Shown here piece by piece: positions 16,083 through 24,406 of a stretch of 32,134 nucleotides of DNA (position 1 is its first letter; the number at the start of each line of letters is the position of its first letter). This stretch comes from JBJXHC01 sp964538485. Its GTDB lineage: Bacteria; Bacteroidota; Ignavibacteria; UBA10030; UBA6906. Below the pieces are notes generated by a model that saw only the letters and a program-made list of their open reading frames with translations, did not search any database and was not told where the DNA came from. Both the position numbers and the translations under genes were made by a program. The stretch covers positions 1-32,134 of the forward strand of contig CAZIHJ010000030.1 in assembly GCA_964538485.1 (NCBI GenBank), written 5' to 3'.

Positions 16083-16104
16083 GAAGTGTGTTTGTACGGA
16101 TCCG

Positions 16105-19100
16105 ATGATAAATGAACTATCGAGAATACTAAACGGGCATCTTTCGTATCGACGCTTGCTAGACGCGTTGGTAAGAGCCGACCCCGGTGCACCGGTGACA
16201 TTCGGTGGTGTCGCTGGCTCATTGCGAGCCATCATGCTGTATTGCACACAGGAACACATACAGCGCCAGTTGTTGCTTGTCACGACCGACAAAGATCAAG
16301 CGGTTCAATGCAGAGACGACATTATTCAGCTGGGCGGCACCGCCGCTGTCCTGGGATCCGGCCGGCAACCTACGATTATTTCCGGAACGGACCATTCCGG
16401 CGACGTGGAAACCCTGCGGGCACTCACCGACCACCCGGCCGGAATAGTGGTTGTGCCAGTGGCATCACTCCTGCGAAAACTTCCTTCGCCTCAGTACTTC
16501 TCACAACAGATCCTTGAGTTGCGCAGAGGGGAAGAGACGGACTTTGCAACGGCCTCTCAACTTCTTAACACGCTGGGATTCGAGAAGAAGGATTTTGTGG
16601 AAACGCGCGGTGACTTTTCTGTCAGGGGAGGAATTCTCGATGTCTTCCCGTTTGTGGGGGAGCATCCTGTTCGCGTTGAATTCCTGGGCGATTGTATTGA
16701 GTCGATTCGCGAATTCGATGTCCTTTCCCAACGGTCCATTAAAGAACTCGAGATCGCAGCGATCATCCCGGATGTTCTACACAACGAGCAGATGCAGGAT
16801 CGTACCGCCTCAGTACTAGATTATGTTGCAAGTGACGCGATAGTAATTCTTCAGGATCCCGATCTCATCAGAAAAGCAGTTGAAGAGAACATCCAGGGCG
16901 AGGAAGTGCGTGGCAACGCATGGGCTGTAATCGAAGAACGGCTAAAGGGGTTCATTCAGGCTCACGAGGTTCCTTTTCATTCGAGCCAGGAGCAAGTGAT
17001 CGACTTTCGTTGCGCACCACAACCAGCCATCAACGGGAATATGCGTTTTCTACGAAAAACCCTCACGGGTCTTCAGCAACAGGACTACGCGGTTTTCCTT
17101 ACGTGCGATACACAGTCGGAGCTGCAGAGACTGAAAGAACTCATCGTCAGCCCGGATGCCGAACAAGAAGCAACACCTGATATCGGAAGAATAACGTTTT
17201 CGCTTACATCTCTTCATGCGGGCTTTGCCATTCATGAGATGAAAGTTGCCGTGTTTACCGAGCACCAGATTTTCAATCGGTTGAAACGCCGTGTCGGGAA
17301 GCGTGCGACGCGTCTGCGGGGATTTTCCGAGAAGGAGCTTCATCGGCTCAGGAAGGGGGATTTTGTTGTTCATGCCGATTATGGAATTGGAAGGTTTGAT
17401 GGACTAAAGAAGATCGTTGTACAAAAAATAGAACAAGAGGTTCTCACACTCTCATATGAGGGAGGGGATGCGTTGTACGTCAATCTCTCCTTCCTCAACA
17501 AAATACACAAGTACTCGTCGAAGGAAGGACACGTTCCCCGGCTCACGCGCCTGGGTCGCCCCGACTGGGAGAAGCTAAAGGAACGCACTAAGAAGAGAAT
17601 CAAAGACATAGCACGCGATCTTATTCGACTGTATGCCGAACGAAAACGTACCCCCGGATTCTCCTTTGCACGGGACACACCCTGGCAAAGCGAGCTCGAA
17701 GCCTCGTTCATGTATGAGGATACTTTTGATCAGGCAAAGGCAACCCGTGAAGTGAAGACTGATATGGAGGCCCCGTCGCCAATGGACCGCCTGATTTGTG
17801 GCGATGTCGGCTTCGGAAAGACAGAGGTTGCCATTCGGGCGGCATTCAAAGCGGTGATGAATGGAAAACAAGTGGGGGTCCTTGTTCCCACGACCATCCT
17901 CGCGGTGCAACACTTTAATACATTCTCGGATCGAACGTCGCCCTACTCAACCAATATTCAGGTTCTCACGCGGTTCAAAACAAAACCAGAACAAACCCGC
18001 ATCATTGACCTGCTCAAAACAGGCGCAGTGGATATAGTTATTGGTACTCATCGATTGTTGTCGAAGGACGTCTCGTTCAAAGATCTGGGGCTCCTTATCA
18101 TTGACGAGGAGCATCGTTTCGGGGTAAGCGCAAAGGAGAAGCTGCGGAAGCTCAAAGCCAGCGTGGATACCCTGACCCTGACAGCCACACCGATTCCGCG
18201 TACACTTCATTTCTCACTGATGGGTGCCCGCGACTTGTCGATCATTTCCACGCCGCCGCGCAACAGGCTTCCTGTGATCACCGAACTGACTCCATACAAG
18301 GACGATATCATCCGCGACGCCATTATCAAGGAGGTTGAGCGAGGGGGACAAGTGTACGTCGTGCACGATCGCGTGAGCAATATTAGTGAGATGTGCGCCC
18401 ACATCCGACAACTGGTTCCCAGTGCGCGGGTTCGCCATGCGCATGGTCAGATGGAAGGGCACGAGCTGGAAGAAGTAATGGTGGATTTTCAGGAGAAGAA
18501 ATTCGACGTACTTGTGTGCACAAAGATCATCGAGTCTGGCCTGGATATTCCGAATGTAAACACCATCATAATCATTCGGGCAGATCGTTTCGGGATGGCG
18601 GAATTGTACCAACTTCGTGGTCGCGTGGGCCGATCAAACATACAGGCATATGCATATCTTCTCACTCCACCCCTGAGTGTGGTTCCCAAGAGCACACTGC
18701 TTCGATTACAAGCCGTTGAGGAGTTCACCGAGCTGGGTTCCGGATTTCACCTTGCCATGCGCGATCTTGAAATACGCGGTGCCGGCAATCTGCTCGGTGC
18801 CGAGCAAAGCGGGTTCATTGAGACCATGGGGTTTGAAACGTACACCAGAATCCTCGAAGAGGCGGTGGCAGAACTGAAAGAGCACGAGTTTCAAGATCTC
18901 TTCAAAGATCAACAACGATCGGATCCATCAACAAGAACCGAAGTGGATGTGGAGATGAGCGCCTTGATCCCGAAATCATATGTAGATAACGACACCGAAC
19001 GTCTTGACGTGTACAGGAAACTCTACAACATCCAGAGTCTGCCGCAGCTTGATGAAGCTATTGAGGAACTCCGGGACAGATTTGGTCCATTACCTGTGGA

Positions 19101-19431
19101 ATCATGCGCCCTGCTGGATGTTATTCGTGTAAAGCTCATTGCGGGGAAGCTGGGATTCGTAAGAGTAAAAATCAGAGCGGAGCAAGCAGAGCTTCAATTC
19201 CCGGCCGCTTCGGACAAGAACTATTATGAATCCCCGAGGTTTCAAGATATTATGACCAGGATAGCCGCCATGAAGTCGAAAGGTGTCTCTGTAAAGAATG
19301 TCGGAACAAATCTCACCCTGCAGGCAAATCTGAAGGTGGGATACAAGAGCCAAAGCCCGGCAGGCAGATCCCTTGAGCTTCTAACGCACCTCTCTGAACC
19401 CCCACCGAAAAGTGTGGGTAACCCCCATTAG
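16105..19431 (+). CDS. mfd: Transcription-repair coupling factor Mfd
   Basis: A DNA translocase of 1108 aa that removes RNA polymerase stalled at lesions and recruits UvrA. The N-terminal UvrB-like region includes SVRGGILDVFPFVGEHPVRV. The RNA-polymerase-interacting CarD-like domain is at about 413-480 (RKGDFVVHADYGIGRFDGLK). The superfamily 2 motor follows, with GDVGFGKT at 566-573, DEEH at 667-670, TATPIPRT, and QLRGRVGRS as motif VI. The C-terminal regulatory domain is present (about 950-1090). Only a weak purine stretch precedes the ATG at 16105, and no other start lies in frame. Its promoter may lie in the murQ-mfd spacer, or it may be read from murQ through the stem-loop. Confidence 0.97.
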   Translation: MINELSRILNGHLSYRRLLDALVRADPGAPVTFGGVAGSLRAIMLYCTQEHIQRQLLLVTTDKDQAVQCRDDIIQLGGTAAVLGSGRQPTIISGTDHSGDVETLRALTDHPAGIVVVPVASLLRKLPSPQYFSQQILELRRGEETDFATASQLLNTLGFEKKDFVETRGDFSVRGGILDVFPFVGEHPVRVEFLGDCIESIREFDVLSQRSIKELEIAAIIPDVLHNEQMQDRTASVLDYVASDAIVILQDPDLIRKAVEENIQGEEVRGNAWAVIEERLKGFIQAHEVPFHSSQEQVIDFRCAPQPAINGNMRFLRKTLTGLQQQDYAVFLTCDTQSELQRLKELIVSPDAEQEATPDIGRITFSLTSLHAGFAIHEMKVAVFTEHQIFNRLKRRVGKRATRLRGFSEKELHRLRKGDFVVHADYGIGRFDGLKKIVVQKIEQEVLTLSYEGGDALYVNLSFLNKIHKYSSKEGHVPRLTRLGRPDWEKLKERTKKRIKDIARDLIRLYAERKRTPGFSFARDTPWQSELEASFMYEDTFDQAKATREVKTDMEAPSPMDRLICGDVGFGKTEVAIRAAFKAVMNGKQVGVLVPTTILAVQHFNTFSDRTSPYSTNIQVLTRFKTKPEQTRIIDLLKTGAVDIVIGTHRLLSKDVSFKDLGLLIIDEEHRFGVSAKEKLRKLKASVDTLTLTATPIPRTLHFSLMGARDLSIISTPPRNRLPVITELTPYKDDIIRDAIIKEVERGGQVYVVHDRVSNISEMCAHIRQLVPSARVRHAHGQMEGHELEEVMVDFQEKKFDVLVCTKIIESGLDIPNVNTIIIIRADRFGMAELYQLRGRVGRSNIQAYAYLLTPPLSVVPKSTLLRLQAVEEFTELGSGFHLAMRDLEIRGAGNLLGAEQSGFIETMGFETYTRILEEAVAELKEHEFQDLFKDQQRSDPSTRTEVDVEMSALIPKSYVDNDTERLDVYRKLYNIQSLPQLDEAIEELRDRFGPLPVESCALLDVIRVKLIAGKLGFVRVKIRAEQAELQFPAASDKNYYESPRFQDIMTRIAAMKSKGVSVKNVGTNLTLQANLKVGYKSQSPAGRSLELLTHLSEPPPKSVGNPH

Positions 19432-19500
19432 CCGTTTGACCCGTAGTTTTTAGCGTATTTCAAATATGCAAAAATAAATCAATTCAAGCGACTTTTGTCC

Positions 19501-19528
19501 TTGACTTTGTTATGCAATTGACTATCTT
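19501..19528 (+). promoter_or_regulatory. Candidate mraZ (dcw cluster) promoter
   Basis: TTGACT (19501-19506), a 16 bp spacer and TATCTT (19523-19528) form a good sigma70-type pair about 80 bp before mraZ. This is the only clear promoter I find for the dcw genes. The TATCTTTT run is also close to the Bacteroidota -7 element. Transcription would start near 19535, at the first MraZ-type repeat. Confidence 0.55.
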
Positions 19529-19535
19529 TTGAGCC

Positions 19536-19561
19536 GTGGGGAAAAGTGGGTTACTGGTGGG
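19536..19561 (+). promoter_or_regulatory. Candidate MraZ operator: three GTGGG repeats
   Basis: GTGGG occurs at 19536-19540, 19546-19550 and 19557-19561, spaced 10 and 11 bp apart, so that the copies lie about one helical turn from each other. Known MraZ proteins bind direct TGGGN repeats separated by about five bases upstream of their own gene. The repeats overlap the expected transcription start, as suits a repressor of the dcw cluster. Confidence 0.65.
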
Positions 19562-19572
19562 TAATCCCATCA

Positions 19573-19589
19573 ATGCAATAGGATTGCAT
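19573..19589 (+). repeat. Inverted repeat ATGCAAT-AGG-ATTGCAT in the mraZ leader
   Basis: Perfect 7-bp arms around three bases, 17 bp before mraZ. A third ATGCAAT lies at 19512-19518 inside the promoter spacer. It could be a weak RNA hairpin or a second regulator's site. Confidence 0.5.
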
Positions 19590-19606
19590 ACTGCGAGCTC
19601 AATCGA

Positions 19607-20050
19607 ATGTCTTCTTTTAAAGGTTCGTACACATATTCTGTTGACAGCAAGGGACGGATAAACATACCGTCGAAACTGCGGAAGAACGTTTCGCCCGAGG
19701 CAAATGATACATTCATAGTGACGCGTGGATTTGAGCCATGCCTGTTCATTTACCCACTCGATGAGTGGAATGCCCTGGAAGTCGCAGTCCGCAAACTCTC
19801 GCCATCTGATCCGCAACATCGTTTCTTCATGCGCACACTCCTGCAATGGGCGACAGATTCCCAACTCGACGGACAATCAAGAATAATGATTTCAAAAGAG
19901 CTGCTGCAGTTTGCCTCCATTGAAAATGAAGTACTCATTCTCGGAGTTTTGGAACGAATCGAAGTATGGAATCCGAAAAATTACCAAGAGTATTTAAAGA
20001 AACAGCCCGAAAGCTATGAGGAGGTCGCGCAGCGCGTCTTCACGAAGTAA
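19607..20050 (+). CDS. mraZ: Transcriptional regulator MraZ
   Basis: A DNA-binding protein of the AbrB/MraZ fold, 147 aa, which forms rings and regulates the dcw cluster from its own promoter region. The first swapped-hairpin domain has the classic DSKGRINIP (13-21). The second repeat reads DGQSRIMIS (88-96), where Ser91 replaces the usual Gly. The C-terminal part (about 115-147) is charged. Three GTGGG repeats lie 45-71 bp upstream and are its likely target. It is the first gene of the division cluster, 27 bp before the preferred rsmH start. Confidence 0.96.
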   Translation: MSSFKGSYTYSVDSKGRINIPSKLRKNVSPEANDTFIVTRGFEPCLFIYPLDEWNALEVAVRKLSPSDPQHRFFMRTLLQWATDSQLDGQSRIMISKELLQFASIENEVLILGVLERIEVWNPKNYQEYLKKQPESYEEVAQRVFTK

Positions 20051-20077
20051 AACGTACGATGCGTGTCGTTGCGATGT

Positions 20078-21007
20078 ATGATGGCAGCGCGATTTCATGA
20101 ACCGGTTCTTTTGAATGAGTCGCTGAACCTGCTCGTTACAGATGAATCATGGCTGTATGTTGATGGTACAGTGGGCGGTGGCGGTCACGCAGTCGAGCTT
20201 TGCAAGAGATTGCAAGGGAGAGGATCACTTGTCTGCATAGATACGGATGCGGATGCATTGCATGAAGCACGGCAACAAATTATTCCCCACTGCGCAGACG
20301 CTCTCTTTATCCACGCGCACCACAATAATCTCAAGAACGCGCTAGCCGCCCGGGGGATTGCCGCTATTGGTGGTTTGCTTCTGGATCTGGGGGTCTCGTC
20401 GTATCAACTCGATGAGGGCTCAAGAGGCTTTTCATTTCGAGTGGATGAACCACTCGACATGAGGATGGACCGGAGAAACGAAAAAAGTGCCCGGCATGTA
20501 ATAAACACGTATGAAGAGAAACGCATTGCAGACCTTCTTTGGATTTACGGAGAAGAGAGGTTTGCACGTCGGATTGCAAAGAGTATTGTGAGCTCCCGGC
20601 CAATCGACACGACCGGCCAGTTGCGCGCAACCGTGCAGGAAGTTGTCGGGGGACAATTTTTGACGAAATCCCTGGCGCGTGTGTTCCAGGCCATTCGTAT
20701 CGAGGTAAACGGAGAGCTCGATAGTCTGCGAACAGTGCTTCGGGATTCCATGGATATGCTCAGGCCCGGTGGAAGGATTGTCGTTATCTCCTACCATTCA
20801 CTGGAAGATCGTATAGTCAAGGAATTTTTCAAGAGTGAATCAGCAACATTCTCAGCATCGGGCGACAAGTACATACCGGATACACCGCTTTCACCGGGGC
20901 TGCGGCTGTTGACAAGGAAGCCCATTGTCGCGGGGGCGGAGGAACTTCAGCGCAACCCGCGAGCGCGCAGCGCAAAGCTGAGGGCCGCAGAACGATTGAC
21001 GGATTGA
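20078..21007 (+). CDS. rsmH: 16S rRNA (cytosine1402-N4)-methyltransferase RsmH (MraW)
   Basis: Adds the N4-methyl group to C1402 in the ribosomal decoding centre, using SAM. I prefer ATG 20078 (309 aa, MMAARFHEPVLLNE) because family members begin shortly before HxPVLLxE; ATG 20081 or GTG 20063 in the same frame are also possible, and none has a clear Shine-Dalgarno site. SAM-binding DGTVGGGGHA is near residue 30, followed by LLDLGVSSYQLD, RVFQAIRIEVNGEL and the conserved SYHSLEDRIVK. It is followed one base after its stop by the ftsL-like gene. Confidence 0.96.
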   Translation: MMAARFHEPVLLNESLNLLVTDESWLYVDGTVGGGGHAVELCKRLQGRGSLVCIDTDADALHEARQQIIPHCADALFIHAHHNNLKNALAARGIAAIGGLLLDLGVSSYQLDEGSRGFSFRVDEPLDMRMDRRNEKSARHVINTYEEKRIADLLWIYGEERFARRIAKSIVSSRPIDTTGQLRATVQEVVGGQFLTKSLARVFQAIRIEVNGELDSLRTVLRDSMDMLRPGGRIVVISYHSLEDRIVKEFFKSESATFSASGDKYIPDTPLSPGLRLLTRKPIVAGAEELQRNPRARSAKLRAAERLTD

Positions 21008-21008
21008 G

Positions 21009-21470
21009 ATGGCGAAGCTCGCAGACGACATACGTCAGATTCTTGTTCGCGCAAAACCCGACGCCCGACCCGAATCCCCGGATCCAGAACCTGAGCGTCG
21101 TTATGTTTTTGGCGGAGATCGACAAACACGAATCGCAGGATATGCCGTACGACAGAACAGGCGTGGCGTTCGCAGGAAGAGATCAACATTCAATATTATT
21201 GCGGCAATCTTTATTGCCGGCGTTTTCATCGTGTTATATATCAGTAATATTCTCGCAGTCAACCGCCTCGCTCAAGGGGTGAATGAACAACAACTGCGCC
21301 TCGACAAGCTCATTGGAGCGAATCAGGTGCTTCGCGCAGAGATTGACCGCAAGGCACGATGGGAGCGCGTGGGCCGGATTGCTGCCGAAGAGCTCAATCT
21401 GCGACATCCAAGTGTGCAGCCAACATGGTTTGATGCAGACGAGTACAATGGGATCGATCATGCAGAATAA
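21009..21470 (+). CDS. ftsL: FtsL-like cell division protein
   Basis: A bitopic membrane protein of 153 aa. An arginine-rich cytoplasmic N-terminus (1-60) is followed by one membrane segment (about 61-84). A coiled-coil-prone periplasmic stretch (about 85-130) has leucines at regular spacing (VNEQQLRLDKLIGANQVLRA) and the family-like IAAEELNLRHP. Sequence conservation in this family is low; the call rests on topology and position between rsmH and ftsI. FtsL forms a complex with FtsB/DivIC and FtsQ that activates FtsW-FtsI. The N-terminal tail is longer than in E. coli FtsL (about 37 residues). Confidence 0.85.
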   Translation: MAKLADDIRQILVRAKPDARPESPDPEPERRYVFGGDRQTRIAGYAVRQNRRGVRRKRSTFNIIAAIFIAGVFIVLYISNILAVNRLAQGVNEQQLRLDKLIGANQVLRAEIDRKARWERVGRIAAEELNLRHPSVQPTWFDADEYNGIDHAE

Positions 21471-21491
21471 CGGAAGTGTATCTCTAGAGAG

Positions 21492-23657
21492 ATGATCTCA
21501 TCATCGAATATTTCCACACCGCATGTACAGCCGGATGCCCAACGCAAATCCACGCTGAGAAAAATGCTCATTCTAAAGATCGGACTGTTCGCATTCTTTG
21601 GTGTTGTGGCCTTGCGCCTTGCGCAGATTCAGGTGATTGATGCCGGCAGGTACCAGGAAATGGCGCGCCGGCAATATGAGTCGGAGGTGCCTCTCCCAGC
21701 GCTGCGTGGTACGATATATGATCGCCACGGGAAGGTCCTTGCCTCAAACACGATGTTCGTTTCCTTTGCCGCAGACCCGAAAATGCTTGGTGGCGATGCC
21801 ACCACCGTGGCACAACGATTTGCGCGTGCCTTTAACCGTTCTCCGGAGCACTACCTCAAACTCTTGCGATCACCCGGCCGGAGATTTGTATGGCTGGAGC
21901 GTGGTGCGGATCCGTCCCGGGTAGCAATGATTCGCCCGAAGGAATTCAAGGGGTTAATCACCGTCGAGGAACCCAAGCGACTTTACCACTACGACCATGT
22001 GGCGGGACAGCTGATGGGTTTCACGGATATTGACAACAAGGGGCTCAGTGGTCTTGAGTTGCAATACGATGAAATCTTGCATGGAAAGGATGGACACGTG
22101 GTGATGCAGCGTGATGGGCTTGGGCGGAACCATCCCTCCGTTGACTATCCGCGCGTAGAGCCAGTGAACGGGAAGAGTATCATCCTGACGATCGACGTCG
22201 AACTTCAACAGGTCGCAGAAGAGGAATTGAAGAAGGGTATTGAGCGCAACAAAGCGGAAAGCGGTCTGGTGGTAATGATGGATCCGCATTCAGGCGAGGT
22301 GCTTGCCGTGGCGCACTTCCCGAACATGAATCCCAATGCGTTTACGTCGGTGAGTCCGACAACCCTGAAGAATCGGTCAATCACCGATATGTTTGAGCCC
22401 GGCTCGGTGTTCAAGATTGTCACCATTTCCGCCGCCCTGGAGCACGATCTTGTCGAGAAAGGTGAAAAGTTCTTCGCCGAGAATGGAACGTATCGCGTCA
22501 AACTTGCCGGAGGAAAGATCCGCCCCATTAACGATACGCACAAGCACGGCTGGGTGACCTTTCAAGAAGCTGTTGAGGTCTCGAGTAACATTGTGATGGC
22601 GAAAGTCTCTGATCGCATCGGGGCAGAGCGTCTCTATACAACAGCGCGGGATTTTGGATTTGGGACATCAACGGGATTGGAGTTGCCGGGTGAGGTGAAT
22701 GGAGAGCTGAAGAAGCCGACGCAATGGTCGGGAACGACACTCAACTCGATTGCTTTCGGGTATGAAGTTGGTGTGACACCGCTGCAAATCGCCGCGGCAT
22801 ATTCCGCTGTGGCAAACAACGGTGTGCTGATGAAGCCATTTGTTGTACACCAGGTGCTGGATGAACATCGAGAAGTTCTGGTGGAGAATCGGCCGCAGAG
22901 TATCCGGGAAGCAATCTCGCCAGAGACGGCAAAGGAACTGACAGGATTGTTGAAGGGAGTGGTTGAACACGGGACGGGACTCTCTGCGAAGGTGGAGGGT
23001 CTTTCGATTGCCGGAAAGACAGGGACGTCCCGCAAAGTAGTAGATGGCCGGTATGAGCCGGGAAAGTACACGGCGTCGTTTGCCGGCTTTTTTCCCGCGG
23101 ATGACCCTCAGGTTGTTTGTGTGGTCATGCTTGACAATCCCCGCGAGGGATATACGGGTGCGCTTGCAAGTGCACCAATCTTCAAAGCCATTGCATCAAA
23201 AGTTATTGCAACATCGGGAAGATTTACGCGCACCCCGGATGTCGTTATTGCGGCGCAAGCTCCCGTGGCAGTACCCGATGTCTCCAACATGCGCATTGAG
23301 GCAGCGACGGAAGTCCTCGAATCATACGGACTCAAAGTCAGGCTGCAGGGTAGCGGGGATGTTGTCCGAAAACAGCAACCGGAACCCGGCATCAAATTGC
23401 GCCAGAAAAGCGTCGTTACGCTCGTGACTTCCGGTGCCGTGGCGTCACGAAAGGGATACACTATTGTTCCCGAGTTGAGGGGACTGACTATTCGTCGTGC
23501 AATCAACAATCTTGTGATGAATCAGCTTGATGTCGACGTTGAGGGATCGGGTGTTGTGCGCTTCCAACTTCCGAAGGCCGGGCAAGAAGTAAAGATTGGA
23601 ACCACTGTTTTGTTGACGTGTGACCCGAAGCGAATCATGGCCACCAGCTCACGATAG
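21492..23657 (+). CDS. ftsI: Class B penicillin-binding protein (FtsI-type) with two PASTA domains
   Basis: Septal peptidoglycan transpeptidase of 721 aa. A short cytoplasmic tail is followed by a membrane anchor (about 26-46) and the pedestal, with RGTIYDRHGKVLA at 72-84. The transpeptidase domain has the active-site Ser305 in SVFK (305-308), SSN at 364-366 and KTGT at 509-512. Two C-terminal PASTA domains (about 593-647 and 656-711) contain VPDVSNM and VPELRGLTIRRA. PASTA tails are familiar from Gram-positive PBP2x/SpoVD and also occur on FtsI of some FCB bacteria. It precedes the CADD-like gene by 41 bp. It should pair with FtsW encoded downstream. Confidence 0.95.
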   Translation: MISSSNISTPHVQPDAQRKSTLRKMLILKIGLFAFFGVVALRLAQIQVIDAGRYQEMARRQYESEVPLPALRGTIYDRHGKVLASNTMFVSFAADPKMLGGDATTVAQRFARAFNRSPEHYLKLLRSPGRRFVWLERGADPSRVAMIRPKEFKGLITVEEPKRLYHYDHVAGQLMGFTDIDNKGLSGLELQYDEILHGKDGHVVMQRDGLGRNHPSVDYPRVEPVNGKSIILTIDVELQQVAEEELKKGIERNKAESGLVVMMDPHSGEVLAVAHFPNMNPNAFTSVSPTTLKNRSITDMFEPGSVFKIVTISAALEHDLVEKGEKFFAENGTYRVKLAGGKIRPINDTHKHGWVTFQEAVEVSSNIVMAKVSDRIGAERLYTTARDFGFGTSTGLELPGEVNGELKKPTQWSGTTLNSIAFGYEVGVTPLQIAAAYSAVANNGVLMKPFVVHQVLDEHREVLVENRPQSIREAISPETAKELTGLLKGVVEHGTGLSAKVEGLSIAGKTGTSRKVVDGRYEPGKYTASFAGFFPADDPQVVCVVMLDNPREGYTGALASAPIFKAIASKVIATSGRFTRTPDVVIAAQAPVAVPDVSNMRIEAATEVLESYGLKVRLQGSGDVVRKQQPEPGIKLRQKSVVTLVTSGAVASRKGYTIVPELRGLTIRRAINNLVMNQLDVDVEGSGVVRFQLPKAGQEVKIGTTVLLTCDPKRIMATSSR

Positions 23658-23687
23658 TATTTCACATAATACCCACATTTATAAGTT

Positions 23688-23694
23688 AAGGAGG
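23688..23694 (+). promoter_or_regulatory. Strong ribosome binding site AAGGAGG of the CADD-like gene
   Basis: AAGGAGG, continued as AAGGAGGAG, lies four bases (two if the last GAG is used) before ATG 23699. It is the most complete Shine-Dalgarno sequence in the window; most dcw neighbours have weak or no such site. It fixes the start and suggests high translation. Confidence 0.8.
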
Positions 23695-23698
23695 AGTC

Positions 23699-24391
23699 AT
23701 GTCAGCGTCGCTTCTCACAGCACTCGATACCGTCCTCGAAGAGAGGTCCATGCTCAAGCATCCATTCTACCAGGCATGGAATGAAGGCAAGCTCTCCAGG
23801 GAAATGCTCAAGGAGTATGCTTGTCAATACTATCACTTCGTGAAGGATTTTCCGCGTATGGTAAGCGCCGTGCATTCCAACACACCCGACATCAATGTGC
23901 GGCAAGAGCTTCTCCAGAACCTTATGGAGGAAGAACAAGGATCGGAGAATCATCCGGCGCTCTGGATGCGATTCGCGAATGCAATGGGTGCATCAGAACA
24001 GGAAGTACTGGCAACAACAGCGCTTCCGACGACAACACGACTCGTGAGCGAGATGATGGACTCCTGCCGGAACATGTCGTTTCCGGAAGGAGCTGCAGCC
24101 CTCTACGCGTATGAAGCACAGGTCCCGGAGGTTTCCCGCGTGAAGATCCACGGACTGCAGCAGTTCTATGGTATCACGGACCCTGAAGCGATCAAGTTCT
24201 TCAGTGTACACCAGGAAGCCGACGTACTCCATTCGCGGGCGGAGCGCGAGATGATTGCCGGTAACACCTCGACAGCGGCCGAGGGTGATGTTCTTCGTGC
24301 AGCCCGAAGAACGGCTGATGCCCTTTGGGGGTTCCTTGATGGAGTGTACGAAACCTACGTTGGCAAGAACGTAGCGATGTGCACCCCGTAA
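23699..24391 (+). CDS. CADD-family (TenA/PqqC-like) probable self-sacrificing pABA synthase
   Basis: A helical-bundle metal oxygenase of 230 aa in the TenA/PqqC superfamily. It resembles Chlamydia trachomatis CADD, which makes p-aminobenzoate for folate by consuming its own Tyr27 with Lys152 as amino donor. From my memory of that protein, all key residues align at a constant offset of three: Tyr24 in HPFY, Lys149 in RVKIHGL, and metal ligands Glu78, His85, Glu139, His171, Asp175 and His178. Shared blocks are YYHFVKDFPR, NLMEEE, ALYAYE and HQEADVLHSRAE. A TenA thiaminase would instead have a catalytic Cys; none is at that place. It sits between ftsI and murE with spacers of 41 and 15 bp, so it is probably co-transcribed with wall genes. 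Family assignment is strong; activity is inferred. Confidence 0.85.
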   Translation: MSASLLTALDTVLEERSMLKHPFYQAWNEGKLSREMLKEYACQYYHFVKDFPRMVSAVHSNTPDINVRQELLQNLMEEEQGSENHPALWMRFANAMGASEQEVLATTALPTTTRLVSEMMDSCRNMSFPEGAAALYAYEAQVPEVSRVKIHGLQQFYGITDPEAIKFFSVHQEADVLHSRAEREMIAGNTSTAAEGDVLRAARRTADALWGFLDGVYETYVGKNVAMCTP

Positions 24392-24406
24392 CCAGTTGCC
24401 TTCTCC

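Noticed and set aside
20059..20100. A 13-codon ORF (ATG to TGA) overlapping the rsmH start in another frame
   Set aside because: No ribosome binding site and no leader-peptide features; it is probably chance, although it adds to uncertainty about the rsmH start.
23699..24391. Annotation of this gene as TenA thiaminase II or PqqC
   Set aside because: The full set of CADD metal ligands plus Tyr24 and Lys149 is present at constant spacing and the thiaminase Cys is not seen; it shares only the fold with TenA.
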